A stretch of DNA of 64,000 nt from Microstegium vimineum (Eukaryota; Streptophyta; Magnoliopsida; Poales; Poaceae): the NCBI GenBank assembly GCA_022036555.1, contig CM039129.1, forward strand, positions 39,462,051 to 39,526,050. The letters run 5' to 3'. The notes under the pieces are model-generated. The model ran no database searches and was not told the DNA's origin. It was given only the letters and a program-made list of their open reading frames with translations. The position numbers were made by a program, and so were the translations under genes. This document shows positions 23,086 through 34,900 of this stretch, piece by piece (the first letter of the stretch is position 1; each line of letters begins with the position of its first letter).

Positions 23086-23395
23086 GGCCGAAAGGAGGAA
23101 AAAAAAGAGGGGAGAGAGAGAGAAAAAGGGTTTCCCCATTTCTTTTCTTTTCATTTGCTTTTCCAAACATTTTCCAAACTGATTTTGAAATATTTTTGAG
23201 CTTTGCAAAAACCAACAATACAAAGAAATATGCAGAGGCATGCAATGCACAATTGTAACCCTAGCATTTGGTATTTGTTTTAGTTTTATTTATTTATTTC
23301 TATGCTTCACAACAAATGCTTGAATTAAATAAAATTAAAGCAAATTAAATTCAAATTCAACCCTAATTTACTAATTCAAATTTTAGGGTGTTACA
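23086..23395 (-). mobile_element. LTR start of gypsy element C (fragment)
   Basis: On the minus strand a TGTAACACCCTAAAATTTG start at 23395 is typical of a grass gypsy LTR. Only about 310 bp remain before element D interrupts it. C itself sits inside the 3' LTR of element A: the A sequence TTTATGCGTTAG resumes at 23396. Confidence 0.65.
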
Positions 23396-23448
23396 TTTAT
23401 GCGTTAGATTATCACAGGTTAGGGTACCCCTTACCTTTGTACCCGACA
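23396..23448 (-). repeat. 3' LTR start of element A (53 bp)
   Basis: Matches the LTR start at 28807-28859 (the GCGTTAGATTATCACAGGTT core is identical), with two or three differences at the end. It is cut off by the LTR start of element C. Confidence 0.82.
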
Positions 23449-24412
23449 ATATGATTTGATTCTCCGCGGGGTGCGCACGAGCGCACCTCGCGGGGGTTGC
23501 CCCCGAGGCCCCTGAGGAGTGATTAAGGACTCCTCTGGGGGCTTTGATTTACGGCTTCCCTTGGGGGAATGAGGTTAACTGGAGTCATAGTGCCCCATCG
23601 GGGGGTGAACTCTAACTTGCCAGGTTTTGGACGTTTTTTACCCTATTTCGTCGAGGGGTGACGTGCGTAGTCGAGCCCCCGAGCCTCGTGTGGCTGGGCA
23701 TTGCTACCTCTTAGCGTCCTTCCCACGGATCCTTGCGATCGGATTGTGGGGTGAAGAGCGTCGAGCTATCCTCGTTAGGACGAGCCTCGAAGTCCTCTGT
23801 GAGCTGGTAACGGGGAGATCCAAGTGAGAACTCGTGCCCCGTTCGATAGGGGTCGATAGAAGCCCTGAGGTGTCCTCTTTAAGCGAAACCGTACGGTTTA
23901 CCAAGGTGTCGACTCCGTTCGCTGGGAGTCAGTGGCTCGATGCCTCCCGTCGTGGGGATCCTTCGGTACTACTGGGTTTTGCCTTGGATATGTCCCGAGG
24001 GGTCTCGAGAGTTCGTTCTCGAGCGGGGCCTCGTGTTGGCTCCCCCTGGGTCATCCCTGACTCGGGTACTCGAGGGTGGCTGTCGAACCCTGTTCGAGGG
24101 CCAGCCTTCGCCCCCTCGAGATTTTAGGGGTGGACCGGAGTCCGTTTTACTTCTCTGGGAAGGTCCGTTCGAGGGTGACTGTCGAACCCGCGATCGTGGG
24201 GCCAGCCATCAACCCCCGAGCCTTCCAGGGACAAGTCGATGTCCGTTGCTTTTCTCCTCTCGTCTGCGTGCGGCGGGCGTGGAGGGCGACGAGAACCTCG
24301 ACGTCGTGACAGGTGTCCCTTACCCTACGGATCCTTGAGGAGAGTTAGGTGGGCGCGTTTAATGCAGAGATTTACCTGCCTTTTCGACGGATCTGCCCAT
24401 TGCGTTTCCATT

Positions 24413-24420
24413 TATATATA
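24413..24420 (+). promoter_or_regulatory. Candidate TATA box of the antisense gene in element A
   Basis: TATATATA within TTTATATATATGGGG, about 175 bp before the ATG at 24594 in a GC-rich region. It suggests that the antisense gene has its own promoter (inference). Confidence 0.45.
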
Positions 24421-24593
24421 TGGGGACAGGGCTTCGGCTTTCTCACGTTTGTCATTGCCTTCCTTGCCTCCTCCTTCCCGCCCTGGCCTTCGTCGTCCCC
24501 TGAGCTTTGCATCTGCGTGCGTGAGTGAGGAGAGAAAAAATCCGGAACGCACCTTCAACACCTGCCTCCGAGCGCACCCGCTTCCCCGCTGCG

Positions 24594-25389
24594 ATGGCCA
24601 ACTACACCCTGCACAGTCCCGAAGCTTGGCTCCCTTCGACGGCGACCGCGGAGCGGTTGGGAGAGCTGGTGGGGAGCGGCCTTCTTCGGCCCGTCACTTT
24701 GGCGGACCGTCCGGAGTGGATGGCGTCGCCGGAGTCGGATCACGAGCCCAACCCACCGGAGGGCTACGTGGTCAGCTTCGAGGCCTTCCACCGGGCGGGA
24801 CTGGGGTCCCCCCCCCAACCGTCTCTTGTGGGGGATCCTCAACCACTATGCCGTGGAGCTCCAGCACCTCTCCCCCAACGGCGTCTCTCACGCGGCGGTC
24901 TTCACCGCCATGTGCGAGGGGTACCTGTGGATGGAGCCCCACTGGGAGCTGTGGCTCCATCTGAACGAGAGGCTCGAGGGCGTCATCTCCACCTTCTGCG
25001 ATGACGTGGGGGTCGAGCCGGAGCCGTCGGTTGCGGGCGACGTGCGAGGAGACTCCCTCCTATGCCGTTTCTACTCCATGACCCGAGGGGTGACGGAGCA
25101 TGTCCATGCTGCCCTTCACGTAGGCGTGAAGCGGGCGCTCGCGGTCATCCGCTCGGGCTACTCCTACGACCTCAGCGTCGTCGCTCGTGGCTTCGTCGTC
25201 GACCCGGAGCTGAGTGACGAAGCTAACGTCGCGAGGTGCCACGAGCTGATTGACGTCGCAGAGGTGACGGGCGGAGAGTTGGCGAAGCTCTTCGAGCCTG
25301 AAGTGCTTCCCCGGTGGATGGAGACGGCGATGGAGATAATTGAGGCCTGCGAACCAAATTTGGACAAGAAGGTCCATGTAATAGGTTAG
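24594..25389 (+). pseudogene. Antisense 'putative gypsy type transposon' (Transposase_28-like) gene of element A, frameshifted and internally deleted
   Basis: The + strand frame begins MANYTLHSPEAWLPSTATAE at an ATG in good context, the typical opening of grass proteins annotated as putative gypsy type transposon domain. A C-run near 24808-24817 shifts the frame; it continues as WGILNHYAVELQHLSPNG to the stop at 25389. After WELWLH the sequence jumps to LNERLEGVIS, where the B copy has a coiled-coil region and an intron, so the middle has been deleted. The role of these antisense genes is unknown. It lies opposite to the element's gag. Confidence 0.7.
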
Positions 25390-26142
25390 TTTTTGTAAAA
25401 CTTTGATGTCGAGCCCCTAGGGGCTTCAGAACCTTTAAAGTGTTTTATCTGAGATGCATCTGGGTGCTTTTATTTCTCGAGTCGTCTCTGTTTCTCTTTG
25501 CTTGAGTTTGTGCTTTTAGACTAAGTGTTCGACGCGCGCTTGTATCCCTCGGGGGGGAGCGAGTGGGGGTACCATAGCCCGGAGGCGTAGGAGAGCCCCC
25601 GGCTCGACGGCCCTCGACCCTTAGGGAGTCCCTCGAGGGGAGAGCGAGTGGGGGTACCATAGCCCGGAGGCGTAGGAGAACCACCGGCTCGACGGCCCTC
25701 GACCCTTAGGGAGTTCGCGGCGTTCTTAGCCTAGTTACGGAGCGCACTCGAGGCGAAGATGGAGATGGAAGCGTCAAGTTTTGAAAAATTATTCGGGTTT
25801 TTAAGGGACATAGGGAGGGGGTCCCCCCCTTGTCAGCCCCCGAGGGAGGCTTGACTTTGTAGGAGCGAAGTCGAACCTACCTCAGGGTTATGAACGAATG
25901 TGAAATGTATTTCGAGAACATTTTATTCATTCATGATGCGATAGATGTACATAATGCGGAAAATGTACGAGGCCTCGAGGCCCTAGGGGTAAAAGCGACG
26001 TAGTTGTTCCATGTTCAGGGGACCGGCGTTAATCCTCGTCGATGTAGTAGCGCCCACCTTGATGAGCACTGTAACCTCGAGCCTCGGCGTCACCGTGTTG
26101 GCGTCATTTGTTGTCGTTGACGTTGTGTCGCGCGTTGCGCGG

Positions 26143-27471
26143 CTATCGATTGTCGAGGACGTGGTCTCGAACCGGTTGTCGCCCTGCTTGGCCTCGGGGC
26201 GCCTTGTCCTGGTGGATAGACGCTTCTCGGTCTTGACGAGAGGGCATGTCCTGTCGCTCGGAAGCAGCTCCTCTACGCCTTGAGGCCGAGCTCTCCGCCT
26301 GTTGTACAGCTACGGTCTGGAGGAGCCCCTGGATTTCATCTTTAATGCGTTGCACTTGGGGTGTCGAGGGTGTCGGCATGTCGGGGAGCAGCATTGCGGC
26401 TGCCACGACATTCTGACTGGCGCGGTTGTAGACGCGGGGCTCGTTCGCTCCTTCCTCGATGATCCGCTGATGGACGACACGGACCCTGGCGCGAGCCCCT
26501 CCACCTTGTGGGCGCTCGCGATCTTGCTTGAGAGCGCGCTCGAGCTACTGAAGCCGTAGGCGCTCCTCCTCGAGCTTGGCGAGCAGCTCTCGGACCTGCG
26601 TGATCTAGGCGTCCTGAGGCGGAGCGACCTCGTTCGGAGTAAGTGGACTGGCGCCCCGTGCTAGGGTAGCTCTGTCTCCCTCTTCTGCCCTTGCAGCTGC
26701 AGCGTCGGTGGTGTCGTCCTGGGAACCGATCGTTCCGTCGAGGTGGAAGCACTCCCGCGTGGCATTGTAATCCTCATCCAGGGAGTCCGGATCGGGGCAG
26801 CTTTGGTAAAAGTTGGGGAAAGATCCCCTGCGCTCCTCCTCCAGTCGCTGCCGTATTGTGCCCACGGTGTAGTACCCGGGGGTCGGGGTTCGTCGTGACT
26901 CTGGGTACTCACTTGGTGGAGGAGTGGCGGCGGGATTCATGGTCGTGCGTAGCAAGTCCCTTGGGAACCCCCGTTGTGCCCGTATTCGCGAGTTTACGAA
27001 GGCGGAGAAGAGTCTGGCGTTGTTGTAGAGCCCATGCGGAAACAGGCTGCGTGGTGGAGCAGCCGAGCACGTCGGAGGGGCCTCGGGGACCCTCCGAGGT
27101 GGCTGTATGACAAAGCCGGAGTTAGGCTCGGCGAGGCGGTCTCCTCCGATCTCCGAGCATGGGTCGAGCAGGCTCCCGTAGCGAGGAACTGCGTTGCCAG
27201 CTAAGACCGGGAGAGTGGCGTCAGGTGTCGCGTCATCTGCGCGGCGAGGGTTGTGGCTGCGTCGCTCGCGCCTCCTCCTGGCCGCAGTCGGAAGGCGTGA
27301 GTGGTGGGAGCGTCGTGAGGTCTCCCATGGATCCGAGGTATCGGAGCTGCTGCTATCTGCACCACCTCCTGAAAGTAGAACCATGTCGTGGTCGTGGCCC
27401 AGGGAAAGGAACTCTAGGCTCCCGAACCAAATGATGGTGGCGAACGGAAATGGCGGAACGGTGGACTCCAT
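26143..27471 (-). pseudogene. gag of element A
   Basis: Starts at the ATG at 27471-27469 (MESTVPPFPFATIIWFGSLE), shortly after the primer site. It contains YYTVGTIRQRLEEERRGSFP, then an Arg/Gln-rich part. Stops at 26605 and about 26555 break the frame, and a further readable stretch (DEIQGLLQTVAVQQ, DREASIHQDK) runs to 26143. B carries the equivalent gag in the opposite direction (28967-30388). Confidence 0.68.
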
Positions 27472-27509
27472 CTGGAAGGGAAATTGGGAGTTGATCGACA
27501 CGCAAAGCC

Positions 27510-27529
27510 CCCCTACCTGGCGCGCCAAC
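27510..27529 (-). other. Primer binding site of element A
   Basis: On the minus strand GTTGGCGCGCCAGGTAGGGG follows the LTR end ACCGACA; TGGCGCGCCAGGTAGGGG is a familiar primer site of grass gypsy elements of this group. Confidence 0.8.
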
Positions 27530-28859
27530 TGTCGGTGTTTCGACCCAGGGGGTCGATCACCAACTAGTAAATTTGTATATTGCGTGCTCCCTCTCCCAGA
27601 TGTGATGCAAGAAGAACACAGAGTTTATCCTGGTTCGGGCACAGAAGGCCCTACGTCCAGCAAGAGGAGGGGGTACTGTATTATCTTGCACTGAAGTGCT
27701 CGCATAGAGGGGCAATACAAGCTGGTTTACATGGGGGTGCTTAGAGTGAGCGGAGACCTAGAACTAGCAGGGCTGCTCTAGGCTTATTGGTTGATTGCTT
27801 GAGATGCTAATCAAGCAAGTGAGTGGCTGGTGTTGTGTTTGGTTCTAGTGAGAGTTCATCTCTTGTCTTGTTGTCGTCGTGTTGCTATGTCCGTTGTCCT
27901 CGGCCTCCCCCTCGCTCTACTATCCCGGCGTCCCCTTTTATAGGCCAAGGGGAGGCTTAGGAGTACAGGGACCTAATACGTATCGGTATGGGAGGCATGT
28001 CCGTGCGCCATGTCTGTGACGAGACGTCGATCGCTGTAGCGGCATGCTCCTTCTGTACTTCCGGTGTTCCGAGGCCTGGTGATGGCGGACTGGTCGTCGC
28101 CGGATGGCATGGCGTGGAACCTGCGAACTCCACAGTTGAAGCGGGACGGATCGGACGGGCCCATGCCGTAGCAGTTGGGGATGAGGGTCGAGCCCCCGGG
28201 TCGAGGGGCATCGAGGCCTGCGTGACCCTGACACATTCCGGAGAACGCGGTCGAGGGCTGCCTCGCCCATAATTCGAGGGGGTGCTCCGTACTCGAGGCG
28301 TGGCTGCAGTAGTTGTACGGTCGACGGGTAATCCGGCCATGGGTGAAGACTTGACGGATTTGACCAAGGTAGTGAGCGCCCATGGTGTTAGGCGGGGACT
28401 GACCTCAGCATAGGATTCCCTTTATCCCATACCGGGAGCAGGTGAGCTGATCGAGCCTCCTATTCGGGGGTCGTTCGTTCGACACCCTGTCCGTCACTTT
28501 GAGGGGTCGGAGTTGAGGGGGGATCGATCGACTGATCGAGCCTCCTGTTCGGGGGTCATTCGTTCGACCCCCTATCCGTCACTTCGAGGGGTCGGAGTCG
28601 AGGGGGGCTCGATCGGATGATCGAGCCTCCTGTTTGGGGGTCGTTCGTTCGATCCATTCTCCGTCATTCGAGGTCGAAGGTCACTCCACCTACCATCCCC
28701 CTGGTAATGGGCTGGCCCATGGCCTGCCTTTTCTGTCGGTGGGATAGGCCTTCGCCTGACGGTCCTTCTTTCATTGCTTGGTCGACTGTCAGATTTCATC
28801 TGGATGTTTATGCGTTAGATTATCACAGGTTAGGGTACCCCTTACCTTTGTACCTAACA
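27530..28859 (-). repeat. 5' LTR of element A, with an 85-bp tandem triplication
   Basis: Begins on the minus strand TGTTAGGTACAAAGG (28859) and ends CACCGACA (27530). An 85-bp unit containing GATCGAGCCTCCTGTTCGGG repeats three times (starts near 28448, 28533 and 28618). Open frames within it are not genes. Confidence 0.82.
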
Positions 28860-28966
28860 GTGTTCTTCTTGCATCACATCTGGGAGAGGGAGCACGCAAT
28901 ATACAAATTTACTAGTTGGTGATCGACCCCCTGGGTCGAAACATCGACTCCCAATTTCTCTTCCAG

Positions 28967-30388
28967 ATGGATTCCACCGTTCCACCACTTTCGTTCGCCA
29001 CCATCATTTGGTTCGGGAGCCTAGAGTTCCTTTCCCTGGGCCACGGCCACGATATGGTTCTACTTTCTGGAGGTGGTGCAGATAGCAGCGGCTCCAATAC
29101 ATCGGGGCCAGGGAAGACCTCACGACGGTCCCACCACTCATGCCTTTCGACTGCGGCCAGGAGGAGGCGCGAGCAGCGCCGCCGCAGCCTTCGCCGCGCA
29201 GAGGACGTGACACCTGACGCCACTCCCCCGGTCTCAGCTGGCGACACAGTTCCTCCCTTCAGGAGCCTGTTTGACCCATGCTCGGAGATCAGAGGAGACC
29301 GCCTCATTGAGCCCGACTCCGGCTTCGTCATACAACCATCTCGGAGGGTACCCAAGGCCTCTCCGACGCGCTCGGCCGCTCCACAACAACGCCCGACTCT
29401 TGTCCGGCTTCGTAGACTCGCGAATGCGGGCACAACGCGGGTCCCCAAGGGACTTGCTACGTGCGATCATAAATCCCAGCGCCGCTCCTCCACCAGCCGA
29501 GTGCCTGGAGTCGCGACGAACCCTGACCCCCAGGTACTATACTGTGAACGCGATACGACAGCGACTGGAGGAGGAGCGCAGGGGATCTTCCCCCAACTTT
29601 TATCAAAGCCGCCCTGATCCAGACTCCCCTGATGAGGATTACGATCCCACGCGGGAGTGCTTCCACCTCGATGGACCAGTCGGCTCCCAGGATGAGACCA
29701 CCGATACCGCAGCCATGAGAACAGGAGGAGGGGGCGACGCTACCCTAGCACGAGGCGCCAGTCCACCGATTTCGAACGAAGCCGCTCCACCTCAGGACGC
29801 CCGGATCGCGCAGGTCCGAGAGCTACTCGCCAAGCTTGAGGAGGAGCACCTACGACTTCATCAGCTCGAGCGTTCCCTCGAGCAAGATCGCGAGCGCCCA
29901 CAAGGTGGAGGGGCCTGCGCCAGGGCCCATGACGTCCATCAGCGGATCATCAAGGAAGGAGCAAACGAGCCCCATGTCTACAACCATGCCAGTCAGAATG
30001 TCGTGGCAGCCGCGATGCTACTCCGTGACATGCTGGCACCCTCGACACCCCAAGCGCAACGTATTAGAGATGAAATCCAGGGGCTCCTCCTGACCGCGGC
30101 CGTACAACAGGTGGAGAGCTCGGCCTCAAGGCGCAGAGGAGCTGCTTCCTAGCGACAGGACATGCCCTCTCGTCAAGACCGAGAAGCATCTGTCCACTAG
30201 GACAAGGCGCCCCGAGGCCAAGCAGGGCGACCACCGGTTCGAGACCGCGTCCTCGACAATCGACAGCCGCGCAACGCGCGACACAACGTCAACGACAACA
30301 AACGACGCCGACACGGTGACGCCGAGGCTCGAGGTTACAGTGCTCATCAAGGTGGGCACTACGACAGCGACGAGGAATAACGTCGGTC
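28967..30388 (+). pseudogene. gag of element B, frameshifted
   Basis: ATG at 28967 (MDSTVPPLSFATIIWFGSLE). The frame changes near 29385-29400 and continues as NNARLLSGFVDSRMRAQRG, YYTVNAIRQRLEEERRG and a charged helical part (VRELLAKLEEEHLRLHQLER) to a stop at 30150-30152, after which weaker similarity to A's gag continues. It is a clear homologue of 26143-27471. Confidence 0.68.
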
Positions 30389-30949
30389 CCCTGAACATCG
30401 AACAACTACATCGCTTTTACCCCTAGGGCCTCGAGGCCTCGTACATTTTCCGCATTATGTACATCTACCGCATCATGAATGAATAAAATGTTCTCGAAAT
30501 ACATTTCACATTTGTTCATAACTCTGAGGTAGGCTCGACTTCGCTGCTGCAAAGTCAAGCCTCCCTCGGGGGCTGACAGGGGGGGACCCCCTCCCTAAGT
30601 CCCTTAAAAACCCAAACGTTTTTTCAAAACTCGACGCTTCCCTCTCCATATTCGCCCCGAGTGCGCTCCGTAACTAGGCTAAGAACGCCGCGAACTCCCT
30701 AAGGGTCGAGGGCCGTCGAGCCGGGGGCTCTCCTACGCCTCCGGGCTATGGTACCCCACTCGCTCCCCACCCCCTCGAGGGATACAAGCGCGCGTCGAAC
30801 ACTTAGTCTAAAAGCACAAACTCAGGCAAAGAGAAACAGGGACGGCTCGAGAAATAAAAGCAGTCAGATGCATCTCAAATAAAATGTATTAAAAGATTTG
30901 AAGCCCCTACGGGCTCGACATCAAAATATTACAAAAACTAATCTATTAC

Positions 30950-31776
30950 ATGGACCTTCTTGTCCAGATTTGGCTCGCAGGCCTCAATTGTCTCTGGCAC
31001 CGTCTCCATCCACCGGGGGAAGCACTTCAGGCTCGAAGAGCTTCGCCAACTCCCCGCCCGGCACCTTAGCGGCGTCTATCAACTCGTGGCACCTCGCCAT
31101 GTTGGCTTCGTCACTCAGCTCCGGGTCGACGACGAAGCCACGAGCGACGACGCTGAGGTCGTAGGAGTAGCCCGAGCGGACGACCGCGAGCGCCCGCTTC
31201 ACGCCTACATGAAAGGCAGCTCGGACCTGCTCCGTCACCCCTCGGGCCATGGAGTAGAAACGGCATAGGAGAGAGTCTCCTCGCATATCGCCCGCGGTCG
31301 ACGGCTCTGCCTGGACCCCCATGTCATCACAGAAGGCCGAGACAGCGCCCTCGAGCCTCTCATTCAGGGCGACCTCCGCAAAGTAGAGGTTCTGAATGCT
31401 GGTCAGATCCTCGTGGGCTCGGGTCTTGTCTTCCTGAAGGACTGTCAAAGCAAATAAGAAACTTCGTCAAAACCAAAGACAGGAGATGGGTCGAGACCGA
31501 GCAAGCTCAATAATAATTCTAGAAGACTCACCCCGGGCGTGCGTGTCCAGCGCGACGAAGGCCTACTCGACCTCTAGGAGTCGGTGGCTGGCGTCCGCGA
31601 GGGCCGCGGCTTGGTTGCTCTTCACAGCCCGGAGGTCCTCGATGAGCCGACCTGTGCCCTCGAGGGCCCTCGCTTTAGAAGCCACCTCCTCCTCCAGGAC
31701 GGCGATGCGAGCCCGCGCCTCCTGCCCCGCGACGATCAGCGCGTCGCGGTCCCGGGAGACCGCGTCGACGTCCGAC
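30950..31776 (-). pseudogene. Antisense Transposase_28-like gene of element B, with an intron, 5' end lost in the gap
   Basis: Minus strand. The exon from the gap edge down to about 31532 encodes a charged, heptad-like segment (RDRDALIVAGQEARARIAVL) with a stop at about 31564. A 90-bp intron at 31442-31531 has GTGAGT and TTGCTTTGACAG borders. The next exon (from 31441) reads TVLQEDKTRAHEDL and then matches A's gene (ERLEG, CRFYSMARGVTE, SGYSYDLSVVARGFVVDPEL). The C-terminus is frameshifted after LFEPEVLP. The N-terminal domain would lie in or beyond the gap. Confidence 0.62.
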
Positions 31777-31876
31777 NNNNNNNNNNNNNNNNNNNNNNNN
31801 NNNNNNNNNNNNNNNNNNNNNNNNNNNNNNNNNNNNNNNNNNNNNNNNNNNNNNNNNNNNNNNNNNNNNNNNNNNN
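31777..31876. other. Assembly gap (100 N)
   Basis: Exactly 100 N, a placeholder length. It separates element B from the first ankyrin exon. Order and distance across it are not supported by sequence. Confidence 0.99.
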
Positions 31877-31982
31877 AGAGTGTAGGCTAACTGATTGATC
31901 TTGCTACATCCATTGACCTTGTCTTCCTCATCACACATGGCAATCTGCTCTAAATCTATCTGACATATTTTTCATTCTATAG

Positions 31983-34900
31983 GCTGGTGCTGATGTGAAC
32001 TCCAAAAGTCAGCCTGAGCTACCTGTTTTAATGATAGCAGTTAATAAGGGCTTAACTGATATTGTCAAGTTCTTACTGGAGGTTGGAGCTGACCCTAATA
32101 TTCCTGACAGGGTAATCTCATTCATGACTATCTTTGTCCCTGCTGTTTATTTACTTTGATGCCGTCTGGTTTACCGTCTCATGATCATCTACATATCCTA
32201 GTTTAACGAAACCAAGGTCTCAGAGGCTCTGAAGCTAGTTCAGTTCCCTACTGAGACCTTTTAAGTTGCTCATTTATATTAGTAGTCATAGCTTTTGCCT
32301 CTTGTTTTCTAGCTAACTGTTTCTTAGACTTTTTTCTTGAAAGATCAGTTACCGGTTTAATATTATTGATTACGAGGGAAGCAAATACAAAACTTACCAG
32401 CGGTATGCCAGGAAAATTTAGGTAGCAGGTCAAACAACCCGCAGCTGACCCTAGAAATACGTGATTACTAGCTACTAATTGAACGACAAAGGAAAAAGAC
32501 AAGAGTATGTATAGGTGTTTGTTCCCTGCCTGCACCCACAAACGAGCCTCATCTTGTATCGTTGAGATGATATGTGGAACTGTCAGTTCCTTTCTCTCGA
32601 AAACATGTCTATTCCTTTCGTTCCAAACTGTCCAGGCTATCAGGATAGCAAGTGCAAGGGTCCCAGGAGCAGCAGCAGGTGCTGCACTTGCCAAGGTACT
32701 CTTGAACCAGTCCAAGAGACTGCTCATACCTGACCAATTACAAGGATGTAGACTTGCTTGTTTTGCCCAAATTGTTGAGCCCTCCCAGAGACCCAGACCT
32801 TCAGGGCAATTGGGCATTCACAGAAAAGGTTTTGTAAAGTTTCAAGATTGCTGTAACATAACTGGCAAAAACACGAGTTTGGCCAGCCACATCATTGCAG
32901 TCAAGAGGCAGTCCACAGTCTGTCTTGAAGCAGTAGACACATAAAAAACTTACAGCGTGGGACGAATTTGGTGTTCCAAACATATGATCCCTTATCCGAA
33001 CGCATTGCACCTTCAAACTGCAGTAGGTATGCCAACCGTGAGGAGTATTCACCGTTTGCATTGTGTCTCCAAGTTATGGAGTCTGGGTCTTCAATGTTCA
33101 AGTTGAGCTCTGCCTCGCGGCTCCCGCAGCATGGTGAACACATTTACAAAATCATCGATAAGAGGGGCTGTCAGGTTGTGATCAATGTCGGCAGCCACTG
33201 TTCGATTCTTGCGCTTGCTATGAGAGTATAGCAGCAGGAATAGGGAGGACAAAGCTGTGCCTTTTATCCAGCTAGAACTAGAATTCCAGAAAGAAACCTT
33301 CCTGCTATTCTTAACCAGGACACAAGTTGAAGCATTGAACAATGATATATCCATCTCATCAACTGGTAGCTCCATACCATCGGCTTCTATGGAGAATCCA
33401 GTCAAAACACAGCCATCTTAGCCGAAGGGTCCTGCTGAAGCACTCCAAATTCAGAATTACAAGTCGCCAAAACTGTGTAGGTTTGGTGAAGATGAATCAT
33501 CTTACATTTTTAACGCCTGTTAAATCCTGTTAAAGCACCTGTGCATTTTGTCCAGGTCCTTGATGATCTGCTTAGGTGGCACAGGTAACGGGTTGTGAAG
33601 ACAACACTGATGGTACCAACTCATGCCGTCCTGCTGGGTTGAGCAGCTTTTCTTGCCAGACAGCAAGCTTGGCCTTTGCTTTGTCCTGTATAGGCTAGGC
33701 GCACCATCCTTAGCCAGCCAAGTGTTTGAGGCAAGCCCAAATAGTTTCTCAGAAAATTTACCATGTTTCCAGGAAAGGCCCGCATGATCTCTTCTAAGTC
33801 CAGATCAGTACAACAGATAGTGGCAACTGCACTCTTAGCGAGCGTTAGGCGCAATGTTATGCAGCGTCCCCTTAGTGATGACAACATCCAACTAAACAGC
33901 AAGCCCAAATACTCGCTGCAAAGTATCAATTGCCAAAATGCACCAGTATGGCTAGAGGGTCTCCTTGACGGAGACCCCTTTAGTGTTATACACTTGACTC
34001 TGCTCTCCCTAGCAGAAATAGATCATTGCTATTATTCGCTAATCATGCTACCTAGCCTTCGTCGACGATCAGGCACGCTGGCTTGCGCGGCGCCTTGCCT
34101 GCCGTTTTCTCTCTCCTTGTGAGTCAGGGAAGAGCTGTTGCATTGCCTCAGTATACGAGGGGTTGAGTTGGTCAACGAAGATACTGTCGTATGCGTTCTT
34201 GGCTGCCGTGGTCGTCTGAAGAAGTTGTGAGTAGAGCGGCAAGCCAGTTTGCCAACGATTACTAAAACCTCGGTGTTGTAACAGTTCTAGCAGACAATCC
34301 CAAGAAACTATGTCAAAAGTTTTTGAGATATCCAGTTTAAGATGACAGGCTGGTATCCGCTAAGTTCCTCACGTATCTTGGATACACCTCTTCTTGATGA
34401 AAGTGCTTTGGGAGATGGATACCAAGTTCTTTATATGTTTGCAGAGTCTGATGGACATGACTTTGGAGACCAGTTCTGCAAAGGAGTGTATTAAGCTTAT
34501 TGGTCTAAAATCCTTGGGTTCATAAGTCGTCTCCGTTTTTGGGATGAGGGTGATGTTAGCTCCATTAGTCTGAGGCAATGCACTCGTGTGTAGATGGTGG
34601 AAAGTGCAGGAAGCATTCAACACTTCACCCTTCATCAAATTCCAGCAGCAGCGATAGAAAACACCAGTGAAACTCTCCGGCTGTGGCGCCTTTTCAGAAG
34701 GTAATTGTTGTATGGCCTGCTGCACTTCCAGCTCGGAGACGGGCCTATCTATATGATCCACCACGGCATTTGTCAAGTATGTCAGATTGTCAGGTTTAAT
34801 AAGTCCCAATTGAATTAGTTGCTCGGGCTCCTTCTTCCCTATAATGTTGTTGAAGTAATCAGCCATAATGGTTTCCTTCCCCCCTTGTATAATATACCAG

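Larger units (their letters stand above)
23396..28859 (-). mobile_element. Non-autonomous gypsy element A (Dasheng/RIRE2-like) with antisense gene
   Basis: Minus-strand element with 5' LTR 27530-28859, primer site 27510-27529, gag from 27471 leftward, a non-coding stretch about 25390-26140, an opposite-strand gene 24594-25389 with its own upstream region, and the first 53 bp of the 3' LTR (23396-23448). The 53 bp match 28807-28859 closely. No protease, RT or integrase is present, so the element is non-autonomous. It inserted into the LTR of related element B, in the opposite orientation. Confidence 0.78.
28860..31776 (+). mobile_element. Related gypsy element B in opposite orientation (runs into the assembly gap)
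   Basis: The start is the last ~87 bp of an LTR (to about 28946), broken by the insertion of A. Gag follows on the + strand, then a non-coding part (30390-30950) and the antisense gene on the minus strand. Order and sequence mirror A, so 24800-27620 and 28860-31450 form a large imperfect inverted repeat. Relative to A, the primer site between LTR and gag is deleted (CGAC joins directly to TCCCAATTT), so this copy cannot prime reverse transcription. Confidence 0.75.
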
